A model generated the notes under the pieces. That model was not told the origin of the DNA and did no database searches. It saw only the letters and a list, made by a program, of their open reading frames with translations. 64,000 nucleotides of DNA from Inonotus obliquus (taxonomy: Eukaryota > Basidiomycota > Agaricomycetes > Hymenochaetales > Hymenochaetaceae). The stretch is taken from the NCBI GenBank assembly GCA_032164295.1, contig JAJHTX010000003.1:2232001-2296000 (forward strand). Direction: 5' to 3'. The translations under genes and the position numbers were made by a program. This document shows positions 44,809-56,169 of this stretch, piece after piece. Every line of letters starts with the position of its first letter. Position 1 is the first letter of the stretch.

Positions 44809-45150
44809 CTACAGTAACGATAAACAATCAGGGCAGCGACTAGGCCGCGGCGCCCCGTCGAGAAGTTTGTGAGATTGTGTGAGTCTGCAGTCAAACAAGT
44901 CAGTCAGGTATCAGCTCATATCCGTGACACGTACTCCGTTTGACAATTCGCACAGTTATGGGTTTGACGACCATGGAGCTGGCTGATTGCACAGTCCCTT
45001 TTGTTGCAGTCCATCTTCAAAAAGTGGCGTTGTCTCTGATTAAATCGCACCCTACAGCGAGACAATGATTCGACTTACTCTCTGGCGCTCAATCTCGACC
45101 TCATGACCACAACATTCGTACTGGATGCATGTGATGAGGATAAAGCACAT
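44809..45150 (-). CDS. Small Cys/His-rich protein (about 83 residues)
   Basis: Three short exons joined by introns of about 45 and 50 nt with good GTAAGT and GTACGT donors. Exon 1: MCFILITCIQYECCGHEVEI then ERQR; exon 2: MDCNKRDCAISQLHGRQTHN then CANCQTE; exon 3: THTI-free reading ELTQSHKLLDGAPRPSRCPD then CLSLL and stop at 44809-44811. Cys and His spacing (CxxH after CC, CxxxxxC, HxCxxC, CxxC) suggests one or two zinc-bound knuckles. The layout (N-terminal MC, a YxCGHE block, DCN...C..S..H, C..C, final CxxC) recalls a class of small Cys-rich hypothetical proteins I know from Agaricomycetes. No signal peptide is evident. No long single frame supports it; the case rests on motif continuity across both introns. 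Confidence 0.55.
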
Positions 45151-46495
45151 TATAATCGATCTCCATGAAAACTGTGAGTCATGCAACCTATTCGGTCGTA
45201 AGGAATCGTACTGACTCACTGTCCTGCTAGTACAAAAGGTGACTCCCTTTCAGTGTTTTACTGCGAGGTTTGGACTGAATGAGAGTCAAAGGGCACTTGG
45301 CTGAAGAGATATCTGCTGACAACGAACGGGACAGATTGAAGGTATTTAAGGACCTGGATGAATGTGCGACATCTTGAAAAGAGGAGCGTAATGAGCATGG
45401 ATTGAAGCTGGAGCCAAAGAACGGGAAGAAGTTCATCACAAGAATGAGATGGTGATGTGTCAGGAAAAGCAGTGCGATTGCAAGTGCTGCCCGTTTTCGT
45501 TGTTTGGTCGTGACAAGAGTAATTAGTGTTCGTACTAGCGCGCCGAGATCTGGCCTGCATAATTCTTGAGACAACTCGCTTCGTCATAGATCTGTGTGGA
45601 TATAAGCGAATCATGGAATAGAACCGTTAAGTTCAGAACGTTCGAATTGACGTAGTTTCTGTTAGGGCACCAGAGTTTCCTGCAAACGGCGAGCAATACT
45701 GTTCGGACTCGGTCAATCGTGTGAAAGAGGGTAGGGCGAAGCGAAAGAGGCTCACAATTACCTTACCCTAGAGTTTTGGGGGACGATTCAACCCACCCAC
45801 TCATGAATTTCGAAGGCAGTCGTGCTTCAAAGAACAATTTAAGAATGAGGTGATCATGAAGAGCCGCTTCGTGGTGGCTGAGAAGAAAGTAGTGAGAACC
45901 CCTTGACTCAGTCTCGTGAGAGACTCGATGTTCAGTTCGATTTGTCTGGCGACTTGAAGCGTGAATCGCGCAAACAAAACGCTGCGTTTGACGAGTCCAT
46001 CATGCAGCCGAGCTTTAAGACCCGCGATCTACCGGTGGAGTCTAGGCACCTACATTCTTCGGGCGCCCACGCCCTGGAATTTTAAACAGGACAAGGACAA
46101 GGTGGCAATTACGCTTTCGGCTCTAAGGGACGGGGACGGATAGAGGGGAGGGCAACGAGAACCGGTAAAATTGAGAATCCCGCGAGTTAGATATTGGCGC
46201 CGCCCTCGTGCAGTAAGTTAAATGAAGCTGAGCCAGCTTCTACTAATTCACTTGCTACCTACCGATGCCATTACTACCACAAGTCTTACACGAATATGAT
46301 AGCAATTAAAGGTCAGGCGACACGTAATATACTCGCAACTGACACATCTCGTTTAGGGAAAAGGCTTATCACAGCACTATGTTTACACCCAATCTAGTTA
46401 CTCTACATCACCGTTTAGCAAAAGATTAACCCTTTCAGGAGGAACCACCGATTTATAGAGCAGATTAACACAAGGAACAAACTAGTCAGCCACCC
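45151..46495. other. Gene-poor stretch between the Cys-rich gene and NUP85
   Basis: A minus-strand open frame at 45227-45574 has a hydrophobic stretch but no family signal and no clear start. Nothing else supported. Confidence 0.4.
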
Positions 46496-49402
46496 CTACG
46501 AAGGAATCTCATTCTCATCTGTCGACGGATCACTGAGAAGTCGCCCTGGTAGATTGCATCTCGCCAAATAGCGTGCAAGAGCCAATCGCAAATCGTCCAG
46601 TCTTGCAAGCGCTTCTTCAGGTCTTCCGACCTTCAGCACGCGAGCAAGAACACCAAGGTAGTCATCCCCACACCCTTGTTTGGCTCGCAAAGCAATATCT
46701 TCCAGTCGTCTCAGTAACAGACAGGCATCGCTTGATGAGATCGAACAATCTCGCTCTACAGTGAAGGTTAGCAAAGAAGGTGAAACAAGTACGACATGTA
46801 CCTCACCGTTCTCTATGAATGGGATGGCATCGTACAGCAGAACACCCCACCATGCCCTTGGAGCAAGATCCTCTACAAACATAGACACAAGGTCCAATAG
46901 AGCATTGCGCAGGTCACCTTGCATCCTGCGTCGATGGAAGTCGGAATACCGAACAGCGAACACCAGTCGTTGGATAAATATACCCTGCGGGCCAGGCTCG
47001 ATTTTAAGTTCAGGAATGCACGGAGCAATGTCGGACGCCAGAGACACGTAAACGGAAGGTCCTAGGGTTAATTCCCTGGTCAGACAGAGTCTAGCAAGTA
47101 TATGTTGACATGAACATGCCTTGAGAGATGTATTCCCCCATGACCGTCTCCACAATGTGGCCCAGCAACGTCCAGTCTTCAGAGGACCTGCAATAGGAAA
47201 TAGCAAGCCCGTATTTCTTGAGTTTTGCTAGCTTCTGTGCAGCAATCTGGAAGATGAAGTCAGCGTCAAAGGTAGAAGGCCGTAATACGAGCAAGCCTGG
47301 ATACATGCCTGGCAAATCCGTCGGCGAGTGAGTTCTCGTTGATGGTAACGGCAGGTGGCATTAAGCTCCTTGACTATGGCAGACAAACTGCTTCCCTGGT
47401 CTTGCTTTTCTTCCTCAACGTCCATGAATGCAGTACCGTTTCCTTCGTGAGACTTGGCTCCAGGATTTTGGGAATCGTGGAACTCCAAAGGTACGCGCAT
47501 TAATAATTCGTCTGCCATCTCCATCCCGATTTCTCCGCACGTGCATAGGTAGTCGACAGTGACTCGCCACAACCCTGGATCAGATTGCAAGTATTCTGCG
47601 TATGAAAGGACGTAATAGTCGCGAGTGGAAACACCAGTACTAAAATACAGTACTGAGCGTCTCAATGGAGCAGTCTTCGGGAAGATCGAAGCTTACTCAT
47701 CATCAGCGACTGAACCGAGCAAGCCTACGGAAGTCATAATGTCCACAAAGTGGGCGGAGAGCCAGGGGTCAATGCTGTGAGCAAGACTTAGCGCCTGAGT
47801 TGGACGCCCCATGATCAGTTCCAAATGCAGAGCGTCTTCGCTATCTGTTGAATCTGCAGGCATGCGCGATAGTATATTTTCAAGGACGTCTCTGTGAAAC
47901 GGGCAACGTTAGTCAGTCTGTTGCGGTACGGAAGAAACTCGAAATAGTACGGAAGATCGCTCCTTCGCAAGCCGACGTCGACCCAAACTCCATACACACA
48001 GATCACTTCCTTCCAGCTACTTCCAAGGAATGTGCACTCGCGTTCTATCACGTCCACTCTCCCCTCCATGATACCGACCAGATCGCTCAAATTTTCCCAC
48101 CAGTTCTCAAATTCATCCTCCCTATTGCTGTCGGGTACGCGATCTAAGTCAATACGAATGGCTTTTATCCGGTCCTTCCATCGAATAGTTGCAGTGGAGA
48201 ACTCTTTTTCGGTGACGAAATTACTCTGGCGAGGATGCTTGCTTAGGAGCGGAATCAGTTTATCTGAGATGAGCCGCATGTGTTGCGATGGATGATGCAT
48301 CGAGAGTCGCTGAAAGAAGAATATCGTAGATTTCAATAATCCACGCAACGTTGACCTCAAAGATCGGGTCAAAACATGTCACAGTAGCAAATGAAAGGTC
48401 CTACCGAATAAGAAAGGGCCAAAAAAAATCATCTTCCCAAGGGCGGTCGAGATCGACTAATCGATTTCCCTCCTCCGTGGAAGGTTCAACGAAATGGGTA
48501 TTGAGCCATTCCAAAAGCTCATCTCCCACTGGTACGTCTTCGATACCGTCTTCGGGTAGATATAATATTTGAAATAGAGAAAACGCTGTATATAGGAATC
48601 TGTAGCGATCACCCATATTTTGCGGAGTGTACTCATCACGGGATTGGTACTGGGGTTATGCATGATCTCAGATTTGGCTGCAAGGCAGAAGGGAAACTCG
48701 AAGAACATACTCACAATCTCTTGTGACCAACAATCCTGAATATGCATGATATAGTCGTTTGCAAACTTCCTGGAAACCACCATCTCTTCCCGTGTTCGTA
48801 ATCTACAAACAATACGTCAAACGAGTGCTCATTTCCGCCTTATTACGAGACGTACCCATCGGGTTCTAGCTTTCTATTCGTCTTCGCAAATTCGAAACCA
48901 GCTGCGAAGACAACGGAGGTCTCTGTGACAAACTGAGCAAATATTTCCGTAAGTGGTCCTGCCGTGTTTCTTACTACATAGCATAGTACGTACAATGCGT
49001 CTTTTCCCTAACGGAGGTTGATGGAGTGAGGCGAAGTATAACGGCAAGTCTAACGCATAACCTCGAGATGTACCACCCTTGATGATGTTAGAGTTTCGAA
49101 CAATCGGGACGGTGTAAACTTACTTGGGGTACAAGAGGAATAGGGTACACAGCCAAGGAGTTCGAGCGAGGTGATACTGTGAACTGAATGGTTCGTCCCG
49201 ATGCTAGAAATTCGTCAAGATGTCTAGGTTCAAAAAGCGGAGGGTCCAGCTCCAGATGCTTGGACTCCCATTCGTCCGTGCTATTTTGTGTTCGTACTAG
49301 TGCCATACTGATTCTATCCTTGCTTGGGGTGTTAGGGAGATAGAAAACAGAAAACGTGTTGTTGCGTTGCGGCTGCAGCATTCGGTCGGTGACCGTGTCC
49401 AT
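46496..49402 (-). CDS. NUP85: Nucleoporin NUP85/Nup75-like
   Basis: Scaffold nucleoporin of the Y-shaped (Nup84/Nup107) complex, all-helical ACE1 type. N terminus MDTVTDRMLQPQRNNTFSVF from the ATG at 49402. The C-terminal half has the family blocks YYVLSYAEYLQSDPGLWRVT, VDYLCTCGEIGMEMADELLM, RVPLEFHDSQ, CRYHQRELTRRRICQ, AAQKLAKLKKYGLAISYCRS and SEDWTLLGHIVETVMGEY. The last exon ends RLLSDPSTDENEIPS. About ten short introns. The assignment rests on the order of these helical blocks, since the family is poorly conserved. Confidence 0.78.
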
Positions 49403-52400
49403 GGTCACGTGTCGCGCTCTTGTCTCGTGGCCTTAAGTTTTACACTACACTACGCTACCAAACGACTCGAAAAAATCTTCAACATGCAATAGTAAGTTGA
49501 ATGATTCTCTCGTCTAGTGCATCCATCTTTCACTTCATCAGACGTGTTATTCCTATCACAATCACATTCTATCCGCTTTCTTAGCATGTGGAACGGGGTT
49601 ACGCCACAAATGGAATTCCATTCCATTACACTTAAACATAAAATCCCTTTACCTTGAAGAGCTAAACGTACCTCTTCACACAGATTCACTTTTCGTTTTA
49701 AAAAATACTTCTGCTCCACTACGGGCAAGTCACTATTGGCCCTATGCCGGTGGACGTAATAGCACGCGCACCACGAGTTGCTTCTCCGGAAACTTGGCCA
49801 ATTAGGGGTTCGAAGAGAGAACATAACTCGGGAATCCCGTCCGTTCGCTCCTTTCCGAATTTTGTCTGGAGAGTGTATTCAAAACATGCGGAAAGGTTCA
49901 TACTCGGGCTACAGAGTCGTCGATTCCAGACACCCATACACTATTTCTGAGGTCCCCCCCTCCTCCTCCCCCGTTTCTAGCATCGGACTTTCGCGAAAGA
50001 TAGCGACTTATTACTTTTGTCGACCGAGAAACTGGTTCATGGACTCGCTTTGATGTACCACGATCTGGCACGACCCGCCCAAATGTTGTCCCCGGTAGAT
50101 TGCAGAGCGCGGTCTCGAACCTAAGCTATGGGTATAGCAGCTTGCTACCCCCAAACTTTACTTTTCACTTTCATGGGATACTGCACAATTCATGAACGTC
50201 AGTCGAATGAGTGCGCTGGCTCGACGAACCCGGACGTCACTGTTTCTTCCGCCCGGTATAACGTCTACGTAAAAAGTTTACTTCGCAACCTTTTCATGAA
50301 AGGAATCAGATAGTTACTGTGGGATATGCCAAGTCAAATCGGAGGCAGAAACGTATGGTGCGATAGACAAAGGGACAGAATAGTCTTCTCGACCTAAAGC
50401 CGCCTCGCATGAATCTATAGGACTTCAGTCCAGATCCTTGGGCTTGGCGTACTTGGCCTTACACCCCCCACCAAATGTCATTAACAGATTTCACACTTCC
50501 CCGAGGTCTTGACGAGGCTCGAGACTCGAGACTCCTCCCGAGCTCTCGGTCTGTACCTTCATCAAAAATCGCATGCCCAATCGTAAGTGGCGCAAGTACC
50601 TAACAATCAATCCGCCTAATACTCACAAAGATCACAGACACAGAACAACTTTGATACTCATTGTTCAGTAACTCAACCTCAACGGGGTCCGCGGAAAATT
50701 GGCGGGCTATCGAAGAGTCTATTAGCCTCGAAACTTAAATACTCAAAGTATGCTAATTCCCCCTCTTCGTGTCGGCTGGCCACTTCCCGCACTTTGATCT
50801 CCGTTTTCTAGACAGACAATATCAGTGCCAAATTTTCGGAGTAGCGTTAATAACCCCCCATCACGCCGTCTTACTTCTGCCATGTTGGTAGCTAGCAATG
50901 AGGCAGAAAGTCGCGCTGCAGGTTCTGATCATCTCCGGTCTGCTTTTTGAGGTCGGCATGAGTTCGACCGCGAAATGCGAGTGGAGACGCAAGCAGCAAT
51001 GTTACTTACGTGCGATCCGTTTCATGCAACAGTCTATTCTTAGAATTACCGGCAGTCTCGACGTTCGAACGGCGTCCGACTTTCGGCACTGTATGGACAT
51101 TCATCTCTGGCATAGCGGTCTTGTATTCGCCATATCGCCCCGGCTCGGTTTCCTCGGCTGAAAGGAGTTCAGCGCTCCAGAAGAAGCTCGCTGATCTCCA
51201 ACGACCTTACGGTACGTCGAGAATGGCGATAGCAGTTAACGAGTTACTACGCGTCTTTTTTAGAGTATCGAATCCCTTTACTTTTACGCCAAATATACGT
51301 TCAAGAGTGTTACAGGGTTATCCTCTATCATTCCGCGACTAGCCAACGTTCGGAAAGTTATCCGCTGCTTGGATCTTTTGAAGGCATTATAAAGAGCCTC
51401 ACCATTACTTCCCGACATACAGTCGGCAGAAAATTTCTCGATTCATTTTGGACAATTGATTTTCCGGATACGGTCTTGACGGACTTTTACTTTATCAGAG
51501 GATTAGCGTTTCTAACTTTTTGGCTTACGGTTTTGTGTCAATCAGCGTCTACTAAGTTTTCCCAATATAATGCGTTTTATATTTACTTAAGGACTGATTT
51601 TGTGGTCCGAGGCTTTTCAGTTCGAAGAATATCAGTGAAGAACAGAATAATAGAAGAATAACGCAATACACCCCCATGATAAGTTCTTCGAGTTGCGCAA
51701 ACCCACGAGGCATTACACTAAGGACCTTCTACCTTTCTCCTTCTACAGCGCTTCTTGTCAGACAGACACGGAACTCCGACGAACCCGCGACAAAAAAGAA
51801 GCTTACTACAACTTGATTTCTACCTTTAGATTAGTAAATTAGTAACAGTACGTCCTTCCTATCCTTCTTGTTCCTTCTTTACACGGGAATAAGGATCGTC
51901 TGCACCACTCAAAAAAGTTATCATTCTCACATACTCCTTAACCCATTCACCCACTCGCGTTCTACACGTTGCCGTAAAGCCAAAACAACCATTTTTCGCT
52001 ACATTTTTTGATACGGAAGGAGCGGAAGAATTTTAATTCCAACTCGGTTGTAAGCTTCATCCTCTGAGCCACATGAGAAACTACAAATACAAAGGGAGGC
52101 ATGCATGAGATATACACTGGCCTGTTGGAATGTCACTGAGCCAGAAAGGTAAGCGCCCAGGACTGAAAATGCATGTATGAAATAGAGGGTGGTTATGAGG
52201 TTATGATGAATGACGAGAAAGAGAACACGACTGAGGTTATAAGAAGCAGAGAAGGCCAACTAAGTAAAAACGAAGCTAAAAGTGGGGCCTAAGGGTGAAA
52301 GGAAAACAATGAAGTAACCAATAAGTCAGAAAGAAATGTAAGACGGTAACCGTCCGCTTCGAGAGGAATCACATCGCGCGGTGATTATGCAGTATCGGTC

Positions 52401-52490
52401 AGATGGTGGGTGTACCAAGTACGGCATATTCGGCAAAATGTCTCACTACAACGAACTTCCGCTCAAGTTCTGAAACGTCCTTCAGGGGTT
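49403..52490. other. 3.1-kb region without a recognised gene
   Basis: The largest gap in the window. The left part (49403-49960) is the NUP85 5' flank. Open frames such as 50898-51161 (+), 51010-51342 (+) and 49450-49824 (-) show no known motif and no splice support. The C/T-rich run near 49955-49980 and AT-rich blocks at 51470-51660 and 51790-51850 are compositionally unlike the flanks. No transposase, reverse transcriptase, tRNA or rRNA signal found. Confidence 0.45.
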
Positions 52491-54840
52491 TCAAGCTTTC
52501 CCGTCAACATCCATGGAGGTAGTTCGAGTGCTGCTCCTTAGAGCACTCAAAGCAGTTACAGTCACCTCATTCATTGCATCGTCATCATCTTCGTCTGTAT
52601 CTCGGATAGTCTGAAGCTTGCGACTAGTGTATTCCCAATCGTAACCGCCGAGAGCAGGTAAGCTCTGAGTACTTGATCGCGGTGTAGCCAGTGCTGATCC
52701 AGACGCAGAAAGAGAGCTGAGCGTTAATGCGTCTAGCGAGGTAGCAGCCATTGCGGCAGGAGAAGGAGCGTCTGCCGGCCATGAACGCGGCGAGGGAGGG
52801 AACGAAGTGAAAGTCCCTGTTGAGCTACTGCCCGCGCTTTCTAGTGTTCCAACGGATACTTCCGACGGTGCGGGACGAACGTTATCGTCTTCCAAAGCAT
52901 CGAGGGTGGCTCCTGAATTTCGTCGTTGAATACCAATGACACGCAGACGGTCTACCCATCTAGATGAACAGAGTAGTCAGTCAGTTTATTCTCACCGCGA
53001 GCACGACATAACTTACACATCAGCACGATCCAAGCTTTCCTTTACGATACCGGTGACATTGCGCATCATGTCCAAACTTTCTGTTGCGAGCGTCAGTATA
53101 CGCTGAGCGGCCTGGGTAGCAGAGCCGGCAGTTGGACGGGCAGTCGCCTGCCTATGCGAATTGTCCCCCTCCATAATCAATAAAGGTGGCATCCCACGGG
53201 TCACAACTTTAGGACTGTGTAACGGCGAAGACGGAGCAGTGCTCGTTGCAGAAGCGAGACCTGACCGAAGGCGCTTATGCGAACCTTTTGACTGGCCAGG
53301 AGAACGCCCGGGTGTGGGTACTTGTGCTTGCCTATGCGCCGAGTTCGCCCAGCGTTGTGGAAGATTCAGTATAAATTGTCGAACACGGCTGCGCGCTGGT
53401 TCAGGGAGAGCACCACCCGTATACTTGGACACAACATCGACAACTTGCCGGATAGTCTTAACTACGTCTCGCTTCACATTTGTCAAAGTCTGCATATGTG
53501 ACGCTGAAATAGGGCGAGCTTCTCCATCTTCCCCTTGGGCGTTTAAAGATGCGATGAAATTTCTCAGAACCAATATCTGTCCGTCAATATGGTCCGTTGC
53601 ATACTACAAGGGCTTCTGGTTAGACTTGGACTACCTCAAAGAACCAGAACATCACAAACCTGGAGCCACTGAAGACAGTACTTTAACCTTCGCATGCTTT
53701 CCTCGCTAACAGCGGCACTTATACCTCCTGCTTCATACAGGATGGAGTGCCAACGGCTTCGATTTGCTACGTCCCGGGATGAATGGCCGATGCTGCCAGG
53801 TTCCCCGGAGCCAACTACCACAAGACTATTGTTAGCAGGAAAGCAGCTTCCGCTAAGATAGGACCCCCTACATCGTGACGGGTCGATTCTCGGTGGTTCT
53901 CCTACTTCTACTTCTGACGAAGGCCGCCCACTTCCTTCACCAGTATCATCCGCATGCGACTCTTCATGGTCTAGCTCTGTGTAACGCTCTTGGCTTGACG
54001 CACGGTCACGTTTGTCACCGCCGTATTTCCCTAACTGTTCTACAATGAGCCATAGCTGGGAGCTGAGCAAGGAATACGGACCCTGTCTAACTGTCTACAT
54101 GCAAACTCGTCGATCTGATTGACAGGAAGGCGATCTATCACCGGCCTCGATATGCTCCTCATCGACGACTCCATCATCTCTGCACCATACTAGGCAAGAC
54201 GCGTTATCAGTAATTCAAAATAACGCAAAATATAAGAAACTTACTTTCACCACCCTTGAACTGGCTTTGCTTTGTTCATATGCTCGCAAGGCTGTATGCA
54301 CAATAGGCAACCCAGATACACGCGAGACGAATTGAGGAGAAACAGCAGAGTCTTCTGGAGACGTCGATCGGTCTTGTGAAGTGGTTGGTGGTGAAGTCGA
54401 TATGGCTGTAGGAGTGAAATAAGGTCAGAATATATGCGTGGAAGTCATTGGCGACCCAGACAGGCGATGGTGCCTTGTAAATTTTACAAAACCAACGCAC
54501 AATTGGTATCAAAAGACGAAGAGGGACTAGAGGAGCATGGGGTATTGCATTTCGCACCGCTGCGCATATCATCGAGAGCACTCGCTGCGATCATAACGCT
54601 TTCATCCTGCGCATCCACCGAGAGCTGCTGTGGGTCGGAGGGTCGCTCACCGTCCCCTTCAGGGTCGGAACGAGAAAGGGACGACGGGCTTGGAGAGGGG
54701 TGGTCGTCTTGTATTGTCGGCATAGACGAGCAAACCGATGAGGGAGATGGGTTACAGAGTGCACTGAGGGAGAGCCTCCTATTGGAGGCCGAGTGCGGTG
54801 GTGGAAGGGAACGAGAAAGAGAGGAGGACGAATCAGACAT
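52491..54840 (-). CDS. OPI1: Opi1-family transcriptional repressor
   Basis: Regulator of phospholipid synthesis genes; yeast Opi1 binds phosphatidic acid at the ER and, when released, represses INO1-type promoters. The N terminus MSDSSSSLSRSLPPPHSASN from the ATG at 54840 is Ser-rich; VMIAASALDDMRSGA is an amphipathic helix like the Opi1 repressor-interacting region. The diagnostic core is VKRDVVKTIRQVVDVVSKYT then GGALPEPARSRVRQFILNLP and QRWANS. A helix AAQRILTLATESLDMMRNVT with GIVKESLDRADVWVDRLRVI follows. The C-terminal part is Ser/Thr/Pro rich and ends SMDVDGKA. Six or so introns. Confidence 0.88.
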
Positions 54841-56169
54841 GCGAGTTGCTGCAGCTTGGGATGCTTGTATCAATTGGAAACTTTCACGCGTTTATCCTTT
54901 AGCGCTAATGTCCCACGTGGCGTTTGCTGACACACCTCATTTGAATTCCCCCTTTTAGTATCGCACATCCTTTCTCCTTTCTCGTCCTGATTGATCTCTT
55001 CCTTTTGCTCCTCGACTCGGAGGGTATTGATGATTGATTTGATGCGCCACCGACTGCTGCCCTTGGGTGGGCCTTGCACCCGTCGTCTTGGCAGCAAGGT
55101 CCTCAATATTCGTACAGTATCATGTTCATTAATGCGAACGCGTACAGTTTCCGCCAAACTTTCTCAGGCATCGACAAAAGATATATATTATATGATGCAG
55201 GTGTCTATCACAGAATCAGGGGCTATGCTAACGATCGAACACATCAAAGGCTCTTGCTATCTGTTCATAACGAACAGAGCAAACATCAATCACCACACCA
55301 GAAGATCTCTGACGGACCACCATCTTTTCCCACACCAGGCGTTTCAGATGGTGATCTATCATCTATCTTTCAAACGATAATCTTTGTTTAAAAAGATGCC
55401 ATCCTCTTCACTCGGTTATCAAACTGAATTACAATGTGCTATCATGGACTTTTGTTTCGTGATTGATACACTACATCTCTGCAGATTTTTTGGGGAATCT
55501 TGAGCATGCCAACTTTCTAACTCAGTTGGTTGCCAACCGCAAAATGTTCTTGAAGGAGAACCCAACGTTTCTCCCACAAACCCCTTTTTGCACTTCGGTT
55601 GTGGGAGAATTGAAGCGGATTGGCTTGTAAACATAGCCACCAAGCATTGAAGCTCAGGACCAGAGATGATCACCTGTCAACTCCCTACGTGCCCCGTGTA
55701 TAACATCTGAGAAAAAAATCCATTAAGATTTAAATCTTCAGCGCTACAGAGGAGTGCTTTAGATATGTTACATATCCTGAAGAGATGCGTCTGCGGAAAA
55801 AGTCGTAAGCATCCAATAATCGTGCCTGCTGTGAACTCAAGCAAAATGATATGATAACGAACAATGTCCCCTGGACAAGAAACGTGAAGTTGAGAGGAAA
55901 AGCCAGCGGACAAAGCATCAGAGAAAGCGATGGGAAAAATGGATGGGGGTCACAATGCGCTCAAGATTTAACAGCGGTATTAAAAAGGATAAAATAAATG
56001 TGTATACAAAAACGAGTCGTCGCCAGCAAATGTGTATCAGATAAGAGGTCATAAGCATGAGATGGGTCGGAAAATAAACAACGTAATGACGAAAAAACAT
56101 AGGCCAATGTCCGGGAACCTTATGCCGTACTCCGTTTCTCCAGAAGGCCCGTGAACGTTACGGCAGACT
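54841..56169. other. Intergenic region between OPI1 and SRE1
   Basis: OPI1 5' flank on the left and SRE1 3' flank on the right. An AT run TATATATTATATGATG lies near 55183. No gene recognised. Confidence 0.4.

Noticed and set aside
50095..50165. tRNA-like B-box on the minus strand (GGTTCGAGACC)
   Set aside because: The possible A-box is too close and no acceptor stem or cloverleaf can be drawn.
50898..51342. Two overlapping plus-strand frames in the 3.1-kb gap
   Set aside because: No motif, no consistent splice sites and no similarity to anything I recognise.
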